Source: Paracentrotus lividus
Lineage: Eukaryota > Echinodermata > Echinoidea > Camarodonta > Echinidae
Direction of reading: 5' to 3'
Length of the DNA: 64,000 nt
Assembly (NCBI GenBank): GCA_940671915.1
Contig: CALNVZ010003433.1
Span: 15,986,705 to 16,050,704, forward strand
This document shows, in pieces, positions 23,615-34,556 of this stretch. Each line of letters starts with the position of its first letter. Position 1 is the stretch's first letter. The position numbers and the translations under genes are program-made. The notes under the pieces are model-generated. The model was given only the letters and a program-made list of their open reading frames with translations. It did not search any database and had not been told where the DNA came from.

Positions 23615-24679
23615 TTCTGACAATAACAAGAGGTGCTATGTACATACATACATACCACCTAAAAATATAGCCTACTGTATTATGTGCAGCTATTCTTCTT
23701 AATTTTGGAGGAGCTCTTTTTCATTACAGACTTTGCTTCTTATTTGTTTTTCTTTTTCGTTTTGTTGATAGTTTCTGTTATTATCTAGCAGCAGTTTACA
23801 ATGACTGTCGTCCAAGTTATGGTTGTTAAAAGGATAATTATTTAATGGTTCATGTTTCACTGTAATGCAAAAAGAGTCACCTAAGTTTGTATTCCTTGAT
23901 TTTTTTTTTTATTGTAACTATTGTCATCATTATATTAATGGACGATTGATCAGTGTGCTTTTATAAAAGACGACAGTGGTGTCACCACAATTTTGAGCAA
24001 TATGTGTAATCCGAACAAGAATCTAAAAGTATTTAAGTCATCATTTTTACATAATATAATTTTGAGATTAGTAATTTCAGGATTTAAAGCGACAAAGGCG
24101 CGTTAAGTAATATCAATAAAACCAAGAAATAAGTTTGTTTAATTTCTTTCTTTTTTTTGGTGACTATTTTGAATATATACCATAATAAATTATCAGTAGA
24201 ATTTTGAAAGGTCAGTCAAAAGTGCATAAATCGTGCCGTTTCGGGAAATAGGCCTATACCAATGGTCGAACAACTGGGTCGTCCAGAGTTTTGAAACCAC
24301 GTCGATGTACCTAAATACTCTTTACTTGATAAGGACTATTTATTATTTGTAATTTTAATATATCACTAAGATCAATCGTTAAAAGGTACTTATTCTTAAT
24401 TGTTAGAGTTAAGTGTCCATTTTGTTTTACATTTCTGCAATAGTATTCTCTCAATTCGACTTCTAAACCGAAATTTAACACGCTTCTTTTCAAAATTCAA
24501 CGAGTATTTTTTCAAGACCATGAAACGTTTAAGAGCTAAGATAAAGGATTACCTTCAGTTACCTTAAAGAGTCTTTTCAAGAAGTCTACTTTGAATAAAA
24601 CTTATTCCTGAATTACGTTCGAAACCGATTTCGAGGTATTGTTTATTATTTTCTTGATTTTTAAAATTTTAATTTCTGT

Positions 24680-25262
24680 GGATTTAGTCCCTTTTGGAAT
24701 GAAACTCCCGTAAATCGTCTATTTCCCCAATAAAACATCACATTTTCGCTTAATTGAAGTTTTCGGGCACCTAAAAATGTGTTTAAATGTTATTCTGAAG
24801 GTGTATGAATGAAATAAAAGTAAAAATTATAAATTGTGAAGATTTTTTTTCTTCAGAAATTTGATTTTCAGTCGCTTCAAATATTTCATTCCAAAAGGGA
24901 CTAAATCCAAAAATATTCATAAAATTCTTATAAATTAAGCAAATTTATTCAGTTTTCTTTCTCGATCTTAGATCAATATCTACAGCCTGTGTGCAAAAAT
25001 CAGAATTATATCCGACGGGACCATAGTTAAAGTTAAGATATTTAGAATCCACAGAGTGGATTTAGTCCCTTTTGGAATAAAACTGTTTTGGATTCTGTCC
25101 CTTTTGGAATGAAACAGAAATTTTATACATAAAAATATTTTTTTTCAATTTTTTTTGTTGGAATGCGATGTTGGGCATTTCAATCCCTTGTACTAGGTGC
25201 ATATATTTAGCTTAAAAAGTGAAGTTTGGTCAAATATGGATTTAGTCCCTTTTGGAACCAAG
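24680..25262. repeat. Interspersed motif GATTTAGTCCCTTTTGGAAT, five occurrences
   Basis: The motif GGATTTAGTCCCTTTTGGAA occurs near 24685, 25058 and 25239 on the + strand, as GATTCTGTCCCTTTTGGAAT near 25093, and inverted (ATTCCAAAAGGGACTAAATC) near 24889. Between the copies the sequence is AT-rich and unrelated. It may be the ends and internal binding sites of a transposon. Confidence 0.6.
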
Positions 25263-25537
25263 GTCTTCATATATATATACATTACGGTCACATTGCCGAA
25301 CAGACCCTAACTTGACCGATATTGTAAAAAACTCATTTGTTTCTTGCTGCGGGTAAGGCACTATTGCGTTAAAACGTTAAAATTTAGGTTGAAACATGAA
25401 TTCTTTGTATACAGTGTGTCGGCTGTTTGCATGATTAGGCAGCGGTGGATTGGGGTTCGGTTTCGTATATGTCAGCCAAATTTGTCACACTGAAGATTCT
25501 TAATTTATTCTACATTGTATATCATCTATTTGACAGG

Positions 25538-25589
25538 ATGTACCACGTGACGTTTGTTTCAATTTTGGCGACGCTTCTACACATTGTAG
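25538..25589 (+). CDS. Gene A exon 1: signal peptide
   Basis: TTTGACAG|G precedes the ATG, and GTGAGC follows as donor. The same acceptor sits one base before the ATG in B and C, which implies an upstream leader intron. 17 codons plus one base; hydrophobic core FVSILATLLHIV. Confidence 0.8.
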
Positions 25590-28500
25590 GTGAGCATATA
25601 TGAGTCTAAAGGCCACCGCAAACCTTACGATTGGTCTGCGACCTGATTGTGTAATGAAACGTCATAACATTGATGTGGGTATTTAGAAATAGAACATCAT
25701 TACTGTGTAGAGTTCTAAATCAGCGCAGGAATATTATGTTCAAATCGGTGACTATGTAACCTCCTTATTAAAATAAAAGCAAATTCAATATCTAATCGTA
25801 ATGACGTCATAGCAATCGCACGATTGGCTACGATTTCAAACCAATTTGCCCTTTACTCCTAAATAAAGGCTTGCAATTTTTCCAAAATTCGATATTAGTA
25901 TTCTTACAGTTAATTTGAACCTCTAATGATAAGATTTTATTCATTCATACTTTCGGAAAATAAGGAAAATGTGATTTGTTCCAAAATCAGATCGTAGACC
26001 AGTCGTAAGGTGTGCGGTGGCCTTCAGGTGCATTGTGTTTGTGTGTGTATGACTAATGTGGGTGAGATTTTAGTGTATGTGTGTCAATTTTTCATTTATG
26101 TTTGCGCCATTAGCATACAAAAGGTTGCATTATAATTTTAGAAAACTGACTGTAGTTTCAAAAGAAGAAGGAAAATAAAACAGAGAGAAAATATTCCTCA
26201 CATTTGATCTAGCAGTGGGACACTTACACACAATCGATCACACGGGATGCCACCCGACCGAACACTTGTTATTTGAAAGACACTTCTCTACACCCTCCAA
26301 TCATTTGATAAGCTATACAGTAGCGGATTCAGCCTTACGTCACATAATTGAAAATATCGGTCCATGTCCAAACATAATAGAGCTGTTATTGTCCCTAGAC
26401 ACTTAGGCCTGCACAATCTATTGAAACTGGGAATCCTGGATCCGCGCCTGCTATACGATACCTAAGGGTAAACATTGCATATATAGTAACATCAATTCAC
26501 ACTATTAAAACGAAGATTTTAAAAACCCCAATCTATTAAAAAACTAATTCATTGTTATAAATACCATGTAAATTGGTGATAATTAGTCCCATATCTCCTA
26601 GCTAACGAACTACAATTTCGTTATTACTGAGCTAAAATATTTTGACTTTTTATAACTCAAAAATGTCTAGAATCCTATCATGAAAATAATTAATATCGTA
26701 CATATTTGTGTTTAAAGATGACTATTTTTTGGCCTTTAAAAGCTTTTTTTCTGTGGCCCATTCAGATTGACCCGCAATTTTGATAGGGAAGAAGAGTGTT
26801 CATTGTCAAAGTGTATTTCTTTTTTTATTCTTTCAAAATCAAACTTTAGTTTCTTACAGCTCATCTCCTTCTTCTAGAATGGAAATAAAATGTGAAAATA
26901 AGGAAACTCTGGAAGGCGGTGTGCAAACGTATACTCTTCAAACTGTAGATCCAGCATTGGCCAACAGCTTCAAAACAGAACTGATTTCAACGCCTCAAAT
27001 CACTGCTTGTATCGCAACAAGTGAGTTAGGAATGTCTTTTGATGATCACTAGTATATGACCGATTGCACGAACTTTTAAATACCCCCGACTTATCCTCAT
27101 CAGCCACAGTCTACCCATATTTTTTGTTTTTTGTCTGTTGTTTTTTTTTTCGGGGAGAGGGGAATTCATTTTGTTCCGATGCCAAGGAGAATTTAATGCT
27201 TTAAAGCTAAGGCGTTTAATAATGCAACTTCATTTCACCTAATACTTTATCAGATGACTCATAATCTGTCTAGTAATACGAAATTTTCTAACTGTGCTCA
27301 TCTTGGGCTTAAAAAATATGTTTAAAAATCGCCTCATATACCAAGTTTGAGAAAAGTCAATCTGGGGCTTCTTGAACTTTCATCAAAGCCTGGTACAACA
27401 CGATTTCGACAGAAACAAGTTTTTCTAAAGCCCGAGTTCTGAGTCATCCGTGGTAGAAAAGATGTTAATTTGGTATTACCATGATTACTGGACATGATAT
27501 GATCCATTCTTCACATGAACAAAAATTAAGGTGTACTAAATTATTTATTTTTAACCCAATAGGAGGCTTTCTAAAGTTGAATTTCCTTTTTAAGAACTGT
27601 TAATTGAATTATGATCAAATTCTGTAAGAGTTTAAAAATACAGATTTGTGAAAGTTGCATTTTCTGTCATCACAACTCAAGAATATGTTCAATAAATTTA
27701 CTTCCAATGCAGGATGCAGCTTTCATTCACCAAAACCTCCAACTTATTGGCTTAGAGTTGGGGTGAATCCTGTAATGCTGCCTAACAGTTTAACTTGGTT
27801 TTTCATGAAGATACGCACGAGCAATACAGTTAGAATTGTATTTTTTGACGATAAACAGCCGATTACATGGTATAATCAGCAAAGGATCGTGATTGGTGAG
27901 TTTGCATAGTCTATGGAATAACAGCTGATTCTTACTTTAGTCGATCGACACTTTCACGTCACAGAAGATTAGGCTATCAGATCAATTTTGGGAAAATACA
28001 ATACTAATGCTGTTAACACCTTTTGCCACATGCAAATGAACAAGCATTAATCTGCTCTCTTTCTCAGCAATTAAACAATTTTTTTTTCTTCAAATATCTT
28101 AGGTGTATAATATATATATATCCATTTTGCTTAAAATTTTGATATGGACACAAATGCAACAACTGTTGTTTTGACCTGTTTTCTTAATCATGACCACTAC
28201 TCAGATTTTGACAATTTTCTCCTCGTCGAACAAAATTTAGCATAACTTGAATTTTTACAAAAGCAAATATAAAAAGTAAATATAATCAACAAGATAATCT
28301 TTGGATTTAATTTGATATCACTAACAAAGTGTATTTTGAAAATATTTCATAACTTGTGTTTTGCCATGTTTGGACGCCTTTTTTTAAATATTTGATACAG
28401 ACTGTATAGGCCTATTGTATTATATTGTAAATGATTTGTATAAACATAATAGAAAATGCCAAGCTCTCTATGTGGGCTACATGCACTGTGAAAAATATTT

Positions 28501-29250
28501 GTATTTTTACAGCAAAATGCTGTCAGCAAAGTTGCAATATCTTGTGTGTAAAATTACAGAAATGTTGCTCATTTTTCTCCTGCAAATATTTACCTGAGAG
28601 ATACAAAATATACTACATCAGGACTAACACATTTGATCTATTTTTATCTAAATACGTAGGCCTACGCTGTAGAAATTCTAATTTATTTCTTTTCTTTGTA
28701 ATTCATGGAGAAAATTAACAGCAATACTGTGAAAAAAAAACACAATTTATTGCGACTTTGCTGATATCTATTTGCTGTAAAAATACAAATTTTCTTGTAT
28801 TTTTTTTTTTACAGTGCACTCTGATTAAAATGAAACGGACAAAACCAAACAAAATATAATTGATCTTCCTTCCTTCCTTCTTTCATGAAATCTAGGAACC
28901 GCGTCTCTGAAGAATAATGATTGAATAATGAAAATGGTATCAATATCACTATAATTTTCCCTTTTAAAGATTTTAACCTCAGACGCAGAGTGTCAATCAT
29001 TCGAACTGATAGTCACCCATATACAACGATGGCTTCTGCGGCAATTGATTGCAGTTCCAACGCATACTGTTCATTCTGGATCGACTTTACGAATGGTCTC
29101 TACCGAGTGGGCTTTCAAGGGGTCGCCACACCTCTCATAAGTGCTTTCTACTCGTCGACTTTCCCGAATAACAATTTTATCATTTATGCCAAAGATGCCA
29201 CCGACTGGGTTTTCAACCTTCCATGTAGACCGTGGGTCGAACAATCATAA
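25538..29250 (+). CDS. Array gene A: secreted six-cysteine protein with a Methyltransf_FA-like domain
   Basis: Exons 25538-25589, 26850-27020, 27713-27895 and 28970-29250 join in frame (intron phases all 1) into 228 residues. Order: signal peptide MYHVTFVSILATLLHIV; a Ser-rich linker; a conserved block with IKCENKETLEGGVQTYTLQ; a variable middle (RCSFHS ... LTWFFMKIR ... RIVI); and a C-terminal part with CSFWIDFTNGLYRVGF and TDWVFNLPC. The last two exons resemble the farnesoic acid O-methyltransferase-type domain (FxVK ... IVIG ... SIIR ... FWIxFxNGxxxVG ... WxF), known from crustacean and insect FAMeT and from inserts in A2M-family proteins such as CPAMD8. Six cysteines recur in all three paralogues and suggest three disulfides. 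Enzyme activity cannot be inferred; a secreted binding protein is equally possible. Start chosen at the ATG just after a conserved GACAG acceptor. AATAAA lies at 29461. Confidence 0.82.
25606..26027. mobile_element. MITE beside the exon 1 donor of gene A
   Basis: Inverted ends CTAAAGGCCACCGCA and TGCGGTGGCCTTCAG, with arms continuing AACCTTACGATTGGTCTGCG and its complement. It starts only about 16 bases after the exon 1 donor. Non-coding. Confidence 0.75.
26850..27020 (+). CDS. Gene A exon 2: conserved Cys block
   Basis: The exon begins after ACTTTAG, not the nearer TTACAG, because only the former keeps the frame with exon 1. It reads VSYSSSPSS, then MEIKCENKETLEGG, then TACIAT before GTGAGT. 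It is three codons shorter than exon 2 of B and C, in the loop before TAC. Confidence 0.82.
27021..27712. other. Intron 2 of gene A, nothing recognised
   Basis: AT-rich sequence without a recognisable element. Confidence 0.5.
27713..27895 (+). CDS. Gene A exon 3: variable middle of the domain
   Basis: Acceptor AATGCAG, donor GTGAGT. It reads RCSFHSPKPPTYWLRVG, then LTWFFMKIR and RIVI. At 183 bases it is the longest exon 3 of the three paralogues, and its central residues differ from B and C. Confidence 0.82.
28205..28404. mobile_element. Partial MITE, CAGTCTGTGTC family, copy 2
   Basis: CTCGTCGAACAAAATTTAGC, AAATAT, ATCAACAAGA and the end GATACAGACTG + TA match the element at 15742-16207. 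The left end could not be identified. It lies in intron 3 of gene A. Confidence 0.6.
28482..28819. mobile_element. MITE with TGCACTGT ends
   Basis: The left arm TGCACTGTGAAAAATATTTG, then ATTTTTACAGCAAA and AGCAAAGT, is inverted on the right as ACTTTGCTGAT, TTTGCTGTAAAAAT and ACAGTGCA. It lies in intron 3 of gene A. Confidence 0.72.
28970..29250 (+). CDS. Gene A exon 4: domain C-terminus
   Basis: After TTTTAAAG it reads DFNLRRRVSIIRT, AAIDC, CSFWIDFTNGLYRVGF, ATPLISA, DWVFNLPC, then a tail RPWVEQS and stop. The tail is 6-7 residues longer than in B and C. Confidence 0.85.
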
Positions 29251-29339
29251 CTGCTGTAGTTGATCAGTATCGTTTCACTTTGTTTGGGTGAAAGTTTTTT
29301 TGACTACCATGTATACTGGTACTCTTAAACATGTTAAAT

Positions 29340-29690
29340 ATGTTAGGCAACTTCACCATCTTTTAACCAACACTGGGCAACATAATCTCCTGTTAACAAC
29401 AGTTGGTTAAAATTTGAGCACCTGATTTTCTGTGATCACATTCATAATGTGCATGGGCAAAATAAATTGCACAACTATAGTCGACCTATCCCATTTCCCC
29501 AACCTTCAATTTGCCCAATTATTGGTTAATTTGTTGGATAAAGTCATTGCCCAACAGCTTCACTCAATTATATAACCCAATTGGTAGTCTGCCAACAGTT
29601 TCTGTTGGTAAATATCCATCCAATGAATAAATATCTAATTGGAAATAATTGCCCAATATTGGTTGAATAAAATATGACTTAACATGTGGT
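29340..29690. repeat. Block of recurring CCAAC / GTTGG / TTGGTTAA motifs
   Basis: Short motifs TTAACCAAC, GTTGGTTAA, TTGCCCAA, ACCCAATTGG and TCTGTTGG recur in both orientations over 350 bases downstream of gene A. It is possibly a decayed foldback element; the ends are unclear. Confidence 0.4.
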
Positions 29691-29984
29691 TTATAGTGAG
29701 TCCACACATCCTGAATATTTCACTAATTCTAAATCCTAATCCTAAACCCTACCTGTTAGCACAAGCACTTGATGAAGTGACTGTCTATACATAAGTCATG
29801 TAAGTTGTAGTCAAAATATAATCTATATGGTCAAATGGGTATAGTTAAGTGTCATTGAGAATGATATATATATTGAAATTTATATTTATGGGTGGGGTGA
29901 TGTAAGGCTGAGAATATTTTTCCCCCTTTGAACTTTGGTTCCTGTAGGGTCAAAGCTGTTTTTAACCAACCACACCATCTACTT

Positions 29985-30235
29985 TGCATAGGTGCTGTGA
30001 TCGAGTGGATCGTCGACTGACAATTACTAGGTAAGCAGTTCGAATCCCGTCCATTCCACTTATGTCCTTTGACATTATGAATTTGCCAAACTTGATGGGT
30101 ACCGAATGGAATGTATCGGGCGCTCACTAGGGCGGCCTAGCTAAGCCGGGTTATATTGTCAGAGTTTTTAATTGTTACTTACTAATTATTTGCGCTATAT
30201 AAAAATGGAGTATTCTTATTTTATTTAGGTTCATG
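29985..30235 (+). mobile_element. tRNA-derived SINE
   Basis: The tRNA-like head runs from GTGCTGTGATCGAGTGGAT to the B box AGTTCGAATCCCGTCC. The body contains TGATGGGTACCGAATGG and GGCCTAGCTAAGCCGGG, and the tail is TTTGCGCTATATAAAAATGG, a 3' end shared by many SINEs and their partner LINEs. Confidence 0.7.
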
Positions 30236-31844
30236 TTGATATTATACATCTGTCTTATTTTATCATATCTGTGTTTTTGCTTGGCATAATATGTTTAGGC
30301 CTGACTCGATTTCAAAGCTAAGGTGAGGAGCCTGAAAAAAAATATATACATAGCTTAATCAGGTCCCGTAAAGATTGTTTAAGGCATGGGATAGTATATT
30401 GCAAACGTAAACAGTTATCCCTGTGGACAATAATAACTAAATGAAAGAAAATGATTTACGTCTAGGCCTGACTCTATTGTATATTCGGAAGTGCTGGTAT
30501 ATGTGGTTACGATGAATGATTTAATGTATTTTTTGTTGTCACACATCAAATGATAGTTGTTATTTAAGCGTCCATCACAAAATTCAATAAAGACACGACA
30601 TATAAACGCAAATGACGTTGTTTGTTATTTTGTCAGCCGTGAATAAATTTACTTAAATAGAGGTCGGATGACTGATGTGTATGATAGCAACGAAGGCCTT
30701 TTTTTTCAATTAATGTATTCCAGTTTGAAAAGTTTGAATCTGTTTGGTTTTTTTAATGATTAGATATGGGATAAATATGGGCTATAAAACTGCCAATCAA
30801 AATAAATATGTTGTGGTTCCATATGAATACGTATGAACCGTAATTAATAAATTATATAGCATCTTCTTCTTCTCATTTGCTTGGTTACCACCCGTTTGGA
30901 GAACTGCAGACGGTTCAGAGGAACGTATAAGTGATGTCAGGAGCAGATGAGAGTAGTACATAGAATGGGGTTTACATTGAGACAGTAACAATGGTACGTT
31001 TAACATGTAGGTCAAGTACTAAACCGAGAGAGTTGTGAAACATTGATAGGTTATACCAGTTGGAAGCTAATGTACGAGCAAAGGAGCGGGAGAAGGAGCC
31101 AAGGAGAGAGAGAGAGAGAGAGGGAATTGAAATTGAAATATCATCTCTCTATTGATAGAGAGATTCAATTTGTAAATGTATAGTATGCTTATATATTTTG
31201 AAGGTAACATGCAAATATATGCTCACTGAAATTTATCATTTTTTCATGATTTTTATATTTCATTCATGACTAAACAAATCACATGAGGGGTTTCACATGT
31301 TGACGCCCTAAATGAAATCATGGACTACAGGACAAGTAAAGAAACAGGTTACACGACATTTGCTCCTGGCTTGCCCCTCCAATGCTTTGTTTCCTCAGAC
31401 CATGGACGTATTCTCCGTCATTGCTCAGACCCTTCCGATGCCTCTGCGTCTAAGATATATATATATATATATATATATAGGGTTAGGGTAAAAGTTGCAA
31501 CAGGATTTTATATTAGGTTTAGTTTTGGTTTAGGGTGGGGAATAGTGTTGAGCCAGTGTTGAAGTTAGCCATGCGATTAGTGTATGGAATTTTCCACGGA
31601 GGAATTGTCGCCAAATGTCATGGAGTCAATAAACAACTATAAGATGATGTCACTTCTTGGTGTAAATTAAATACACTTAACATCGAAAAGAAATTATGAA
31701 TGATGTCTTTCATTGATATTGGATGAAACTTCTTTTTACTTTTTTTTTATTGTTAGAAGGATAGGATGAAATAGGGAATTCTCATATACGGGAGGCATGG
31801 CATAAATTTTCTTCCTTTATCGCAATAATTGCCGACTGGTACAC
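30236..31844. other. Spacer between gene A and gene B
   Basis: It contains an (AG)n tract (31107-31122), a (TA)n tract (31459-31480) next to GGGTTAGGGT, and no recognised gene. CCACGGAGGAATTGTCGCC near 31597 may belong to an unidentified repeat. Confidence 0.4.
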
Positions 31845-32190
31845 TCTAAAATACATAGGCCTACTACAATTGGGTTAAAAGCTCTTTAAATTGCTCTATA
31901 GTTTATGATGTCATGAATTTGTGCGATATTAATCGCAATTTGAGTATTAAACAGTTTTTTTTTACGACTGTCTATTAATAAACACTTAGTATTTGTTGAG
32001 ATCACAAACTGGATCAAACGTCCAATAAGTGGGGTAACGGATAACCTACAAACACGTATTAGATTTGATTCAAGTCATCTACTGTGATTGAAACGGGATG
32101 CCTGGTGCTGATTCCTGGGTTACGTACAAGAAACTAATGCCAAGGTAAATATTTATTTCTTAATCGCTCATTCATGACATTTTGGGTAAC
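31845..32190 (+). promoter_or_regulatory. Conserved upstream block of gene B with predicted leader exon ending at 32144
   Basis: About 340 bases align with 48008-48350 upstream of gene C: TCATGAATTTGTGCGATATT, GATCACAAACTG, AAACGTCCAA, GAAACGGGATGCCTGGTG and AATGCCAAG|GTAAATATTT are all shared in order. The GCCAAG|GT junction is a good donor and the next exon begins after GACAG. ATGCCAAG joined to G-ATG gives an in-frame MPR extension (start at 32137), and in B a longer open start at 32112 is also possible. The block probably includes the promoter, but no TATA box is claimed. Confidence 0.6.
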
Positions 32191-32370
32191 ATATTCTAAT
32201 CTCATTATTAAACCAACTACCGTAAACTGAACATTCCTTTATTTATCTGGTTTTGCCTGGAATTCTCTGAAATAGCCTGTATTCGTTTGGATATTCCTGG
32301 ATTCGTTTCAATTCGTTTGGATTTGTTTGGGTGCGTTTGGATTCGTGTCGACTTTTTTTTATTCACACAT

Positions 32371-34060
32371 GCAATCCCCCCTGTTGAGCCCTCAAATGTA
32401 AAAATCGCCCACTAATGTAAAAATGCCCTCAAATGCCCTCAAATGTCTCAACACGTCAACCCACAAATGTAAAAATTGCCCTCAAATGTCACAACACGTC
32501 AACCACGAATGTAAAAATGCCCTCAAATGTAACAACACATCAACCACAAATGTAAAAATGCCCTCAAATGTCACAACATGTCAAACCATAAATGTGAAAA
32601 TGACCACTAATGTCATAACATGTTGACCACAAATGTAAAAAAATTTCATTTTAACCACTAATGTCTTAACATGTCACCACACAATGTAAAAACTCATTCA
32701 CATGTATATATAACAATGAGAATGTTGCTAAAGTGGACAAAAAATGTTTCAGTTACGATTATAAGCATAAATACAATAGTATAGAAAGATTTGAAAATCT
32801 TTCTTTATTATTGTATTATGTTTCATTCATTCATTATGTTTTCATTCATTCATTATGTTTTAAAAACAAGAGATTAGAAAAGATCGGGGTATGGAATTAT
32901 CTAAAATTATTTGCACCATTTTCGGGCATTCTTTTATTCCTTTTTGGGTGCAAAATTGTAACTTTCGTAGTCTCAAGCGAATACTGCTTTATTATGGAGT
33001 CTTTGTTTGATGCCGTATAGCCTTACCAAACCTGTGTGCATAAGCGTGCCATTTCATTGCGAAACGACCCTCCACCATAGGCTCTTGAAGAAAGGTGTAT
33101 AATCGAGCGGGGATATGCACCTGCCCCCCCCCCCTTCATAGGGATTTCATGCACGAATTTTCAGACTCCTACTCACATAGTCATGACAGTTTATGTGCAT
33201 AGATGGCATAGTTTTCAAGAAAAATTGCTTTGTTTAACGCATTAATTTGGCTCAGCTTGAATTGTGGAAAAGATTGGGAATGGCATTTCCATAAATTTTC
33301 CGTAAAACATGTCCAGATTGATGGAATAAAGGCTGCTCATAATAATAACAACACAAAAAAGACGCCTATAACATGCCTCCAAATAAGAATTTTACCCATT
33401 TTTGCTCAGTTTATATCCTAAAAAGGGACTCATGTGACTTTCAAAATTAGCCTTTTTTATGTGTGTTCAATCACGCACCATATTGGATCATGCCGATTTT
33501 TACACACAAGCTGCCAGATAGTTGATAACATTACCAGTAAATCTTGTTACTGGACACTCCCCCGTTTAAACGTTATGCGTGTGGGTGTGTATGTGTGGTG
33601 TATATGTGATGTGTATGTATGTGCCTGTGTGTGAGTGTGTGCATGTGTGTGCTAATCTATATGGAAGTATGCATGTGTGTAATATTAATTGAAAATGTTT
33701 GTTCCCTTTAAAACATTCCGGCATTATTATGATACATGGAATGAATTTTTACATTTGCGGTTGACATGTTCAAACATTAGTGGTTAAATGAAAACTTTTT
33801 ACATTTGTGGTCGACATGTTATGATCATTAGTGGTCATTTTACATTTGTGGTTGACGTGTTGTGACATTGAGGGCATTTTTACATTTGTGGTTGACGTGT
33901 TGTGACATTTGAGGGCATTTTTACATTTCTGGTTGACGTGTTGTGACATTTGAGGGCAATTTTTACATTTGTGGTTGACGTGTTGTGACATTTGAGGGCA
34001 TTTTTACATTAGTGGGCGATTTTTACATTTGAGGGCTCAACACCCCCCCCCCACATTGGC
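32371..34060. mobile_element. TU-like foldback element with tandem-repeat arms
   Basis: The left arm (32384-32700) and right arm (33745-34040) are inverted copies made of tandem units of roughly 40-45 bases built from CAAATGTAAAAATGCCCTC and ACAACACGTCAACCA. Terminal segments share GTTGAGCCCTCAAATGTAAA. The centre (32720-33730) is unrelated and shows no recognised gene. Long inverted arms made of an outer domain of direct repeats are the described design of sea urchin TU elements. Cys/Asn/His-rich reading frames in the arms are repeat translations. The element sits in the predicted leader intron of gene B. Confidence 0.78.
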
Positions 34061-34418
34061 GGTGCAAAATAAAAATAGACAAAGGGGCGTAGAGAAGAAG
34101 AGGAGGAAGAAAAAGATGAATGAAAAAGATGAGAAGGAAAAGGAGAAAAAGATATTAATTATGTATGGTAAGACGTAAACCGGGCGAGGGGTCGTATCGG
34201 TCGACAGGGTCCATCCGACAAAAATTAAAAATAAAATAAATAAATAAATAAAATAAAAGAAATATATATTTTATGTTTGGCTTAATCTGACTGGAATTTG
34301 AATTTGAATTTGAAAATTGCTGTGAAGAAAAAAATTTATATAAATATAATTGTTTCTGATATATTTCAGAATGGAATGAACTCAGCCGACAAAAGTTTTA
34401 AACGCGCTTTTTGACAGG
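34061..34418. other. Purine-rich spacer before gene B exon 1
   Basis: AG-rich tract at 34079-34152 and AAATA/AAAATAA repeats at 34220-34262. Nothing else is recognised. Confidence 0.45.
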
Positions 34419-34470
34419 ATGCATCACGTGGCGTTTATTTCAAGTTTCTTATCGCTTCTACACGTTGTAG
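34419..34470 (+). CDS. Gene B exon 1: signal peptide
   Basis: TTTGACAG|G before the ATG, GTGAGT donor. Same 52-base length as in A. Confidence 0.8.
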
Positions 34471-34520
34471 GTGAGTCTCAAGGGTGTTTGCGTATTTCAC
34501 CAGCGTATGCGTGTGCGTGC

Positions 34521-34556
<36 letters not shown>

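Larger units (their letters stand above)
20938..25537. other. Upstream region / possible leader intron of gene A, repeat-filled
   Basis: It holds four long A-tracts on the + strand, a GCGC-rich block (22330-23330) and a recurring 20-base motif (24680-25260), each listed separately. No coding exon is recognised. Confidence 0.45.

Noticed and set aside
26215-26406. Extra exon between exons 1 and 2 of gene A
   Set aside because: No counterpart in B or C, and it would interrupt the conserved phase-1 junction.
32384-33991. Cys/Asn/His-rich reading frames in the TU-like element arms
   Set aside because: They are translations of the tandem repeat units and occur on opposite strands in the two arms as expected for inverted repeats.
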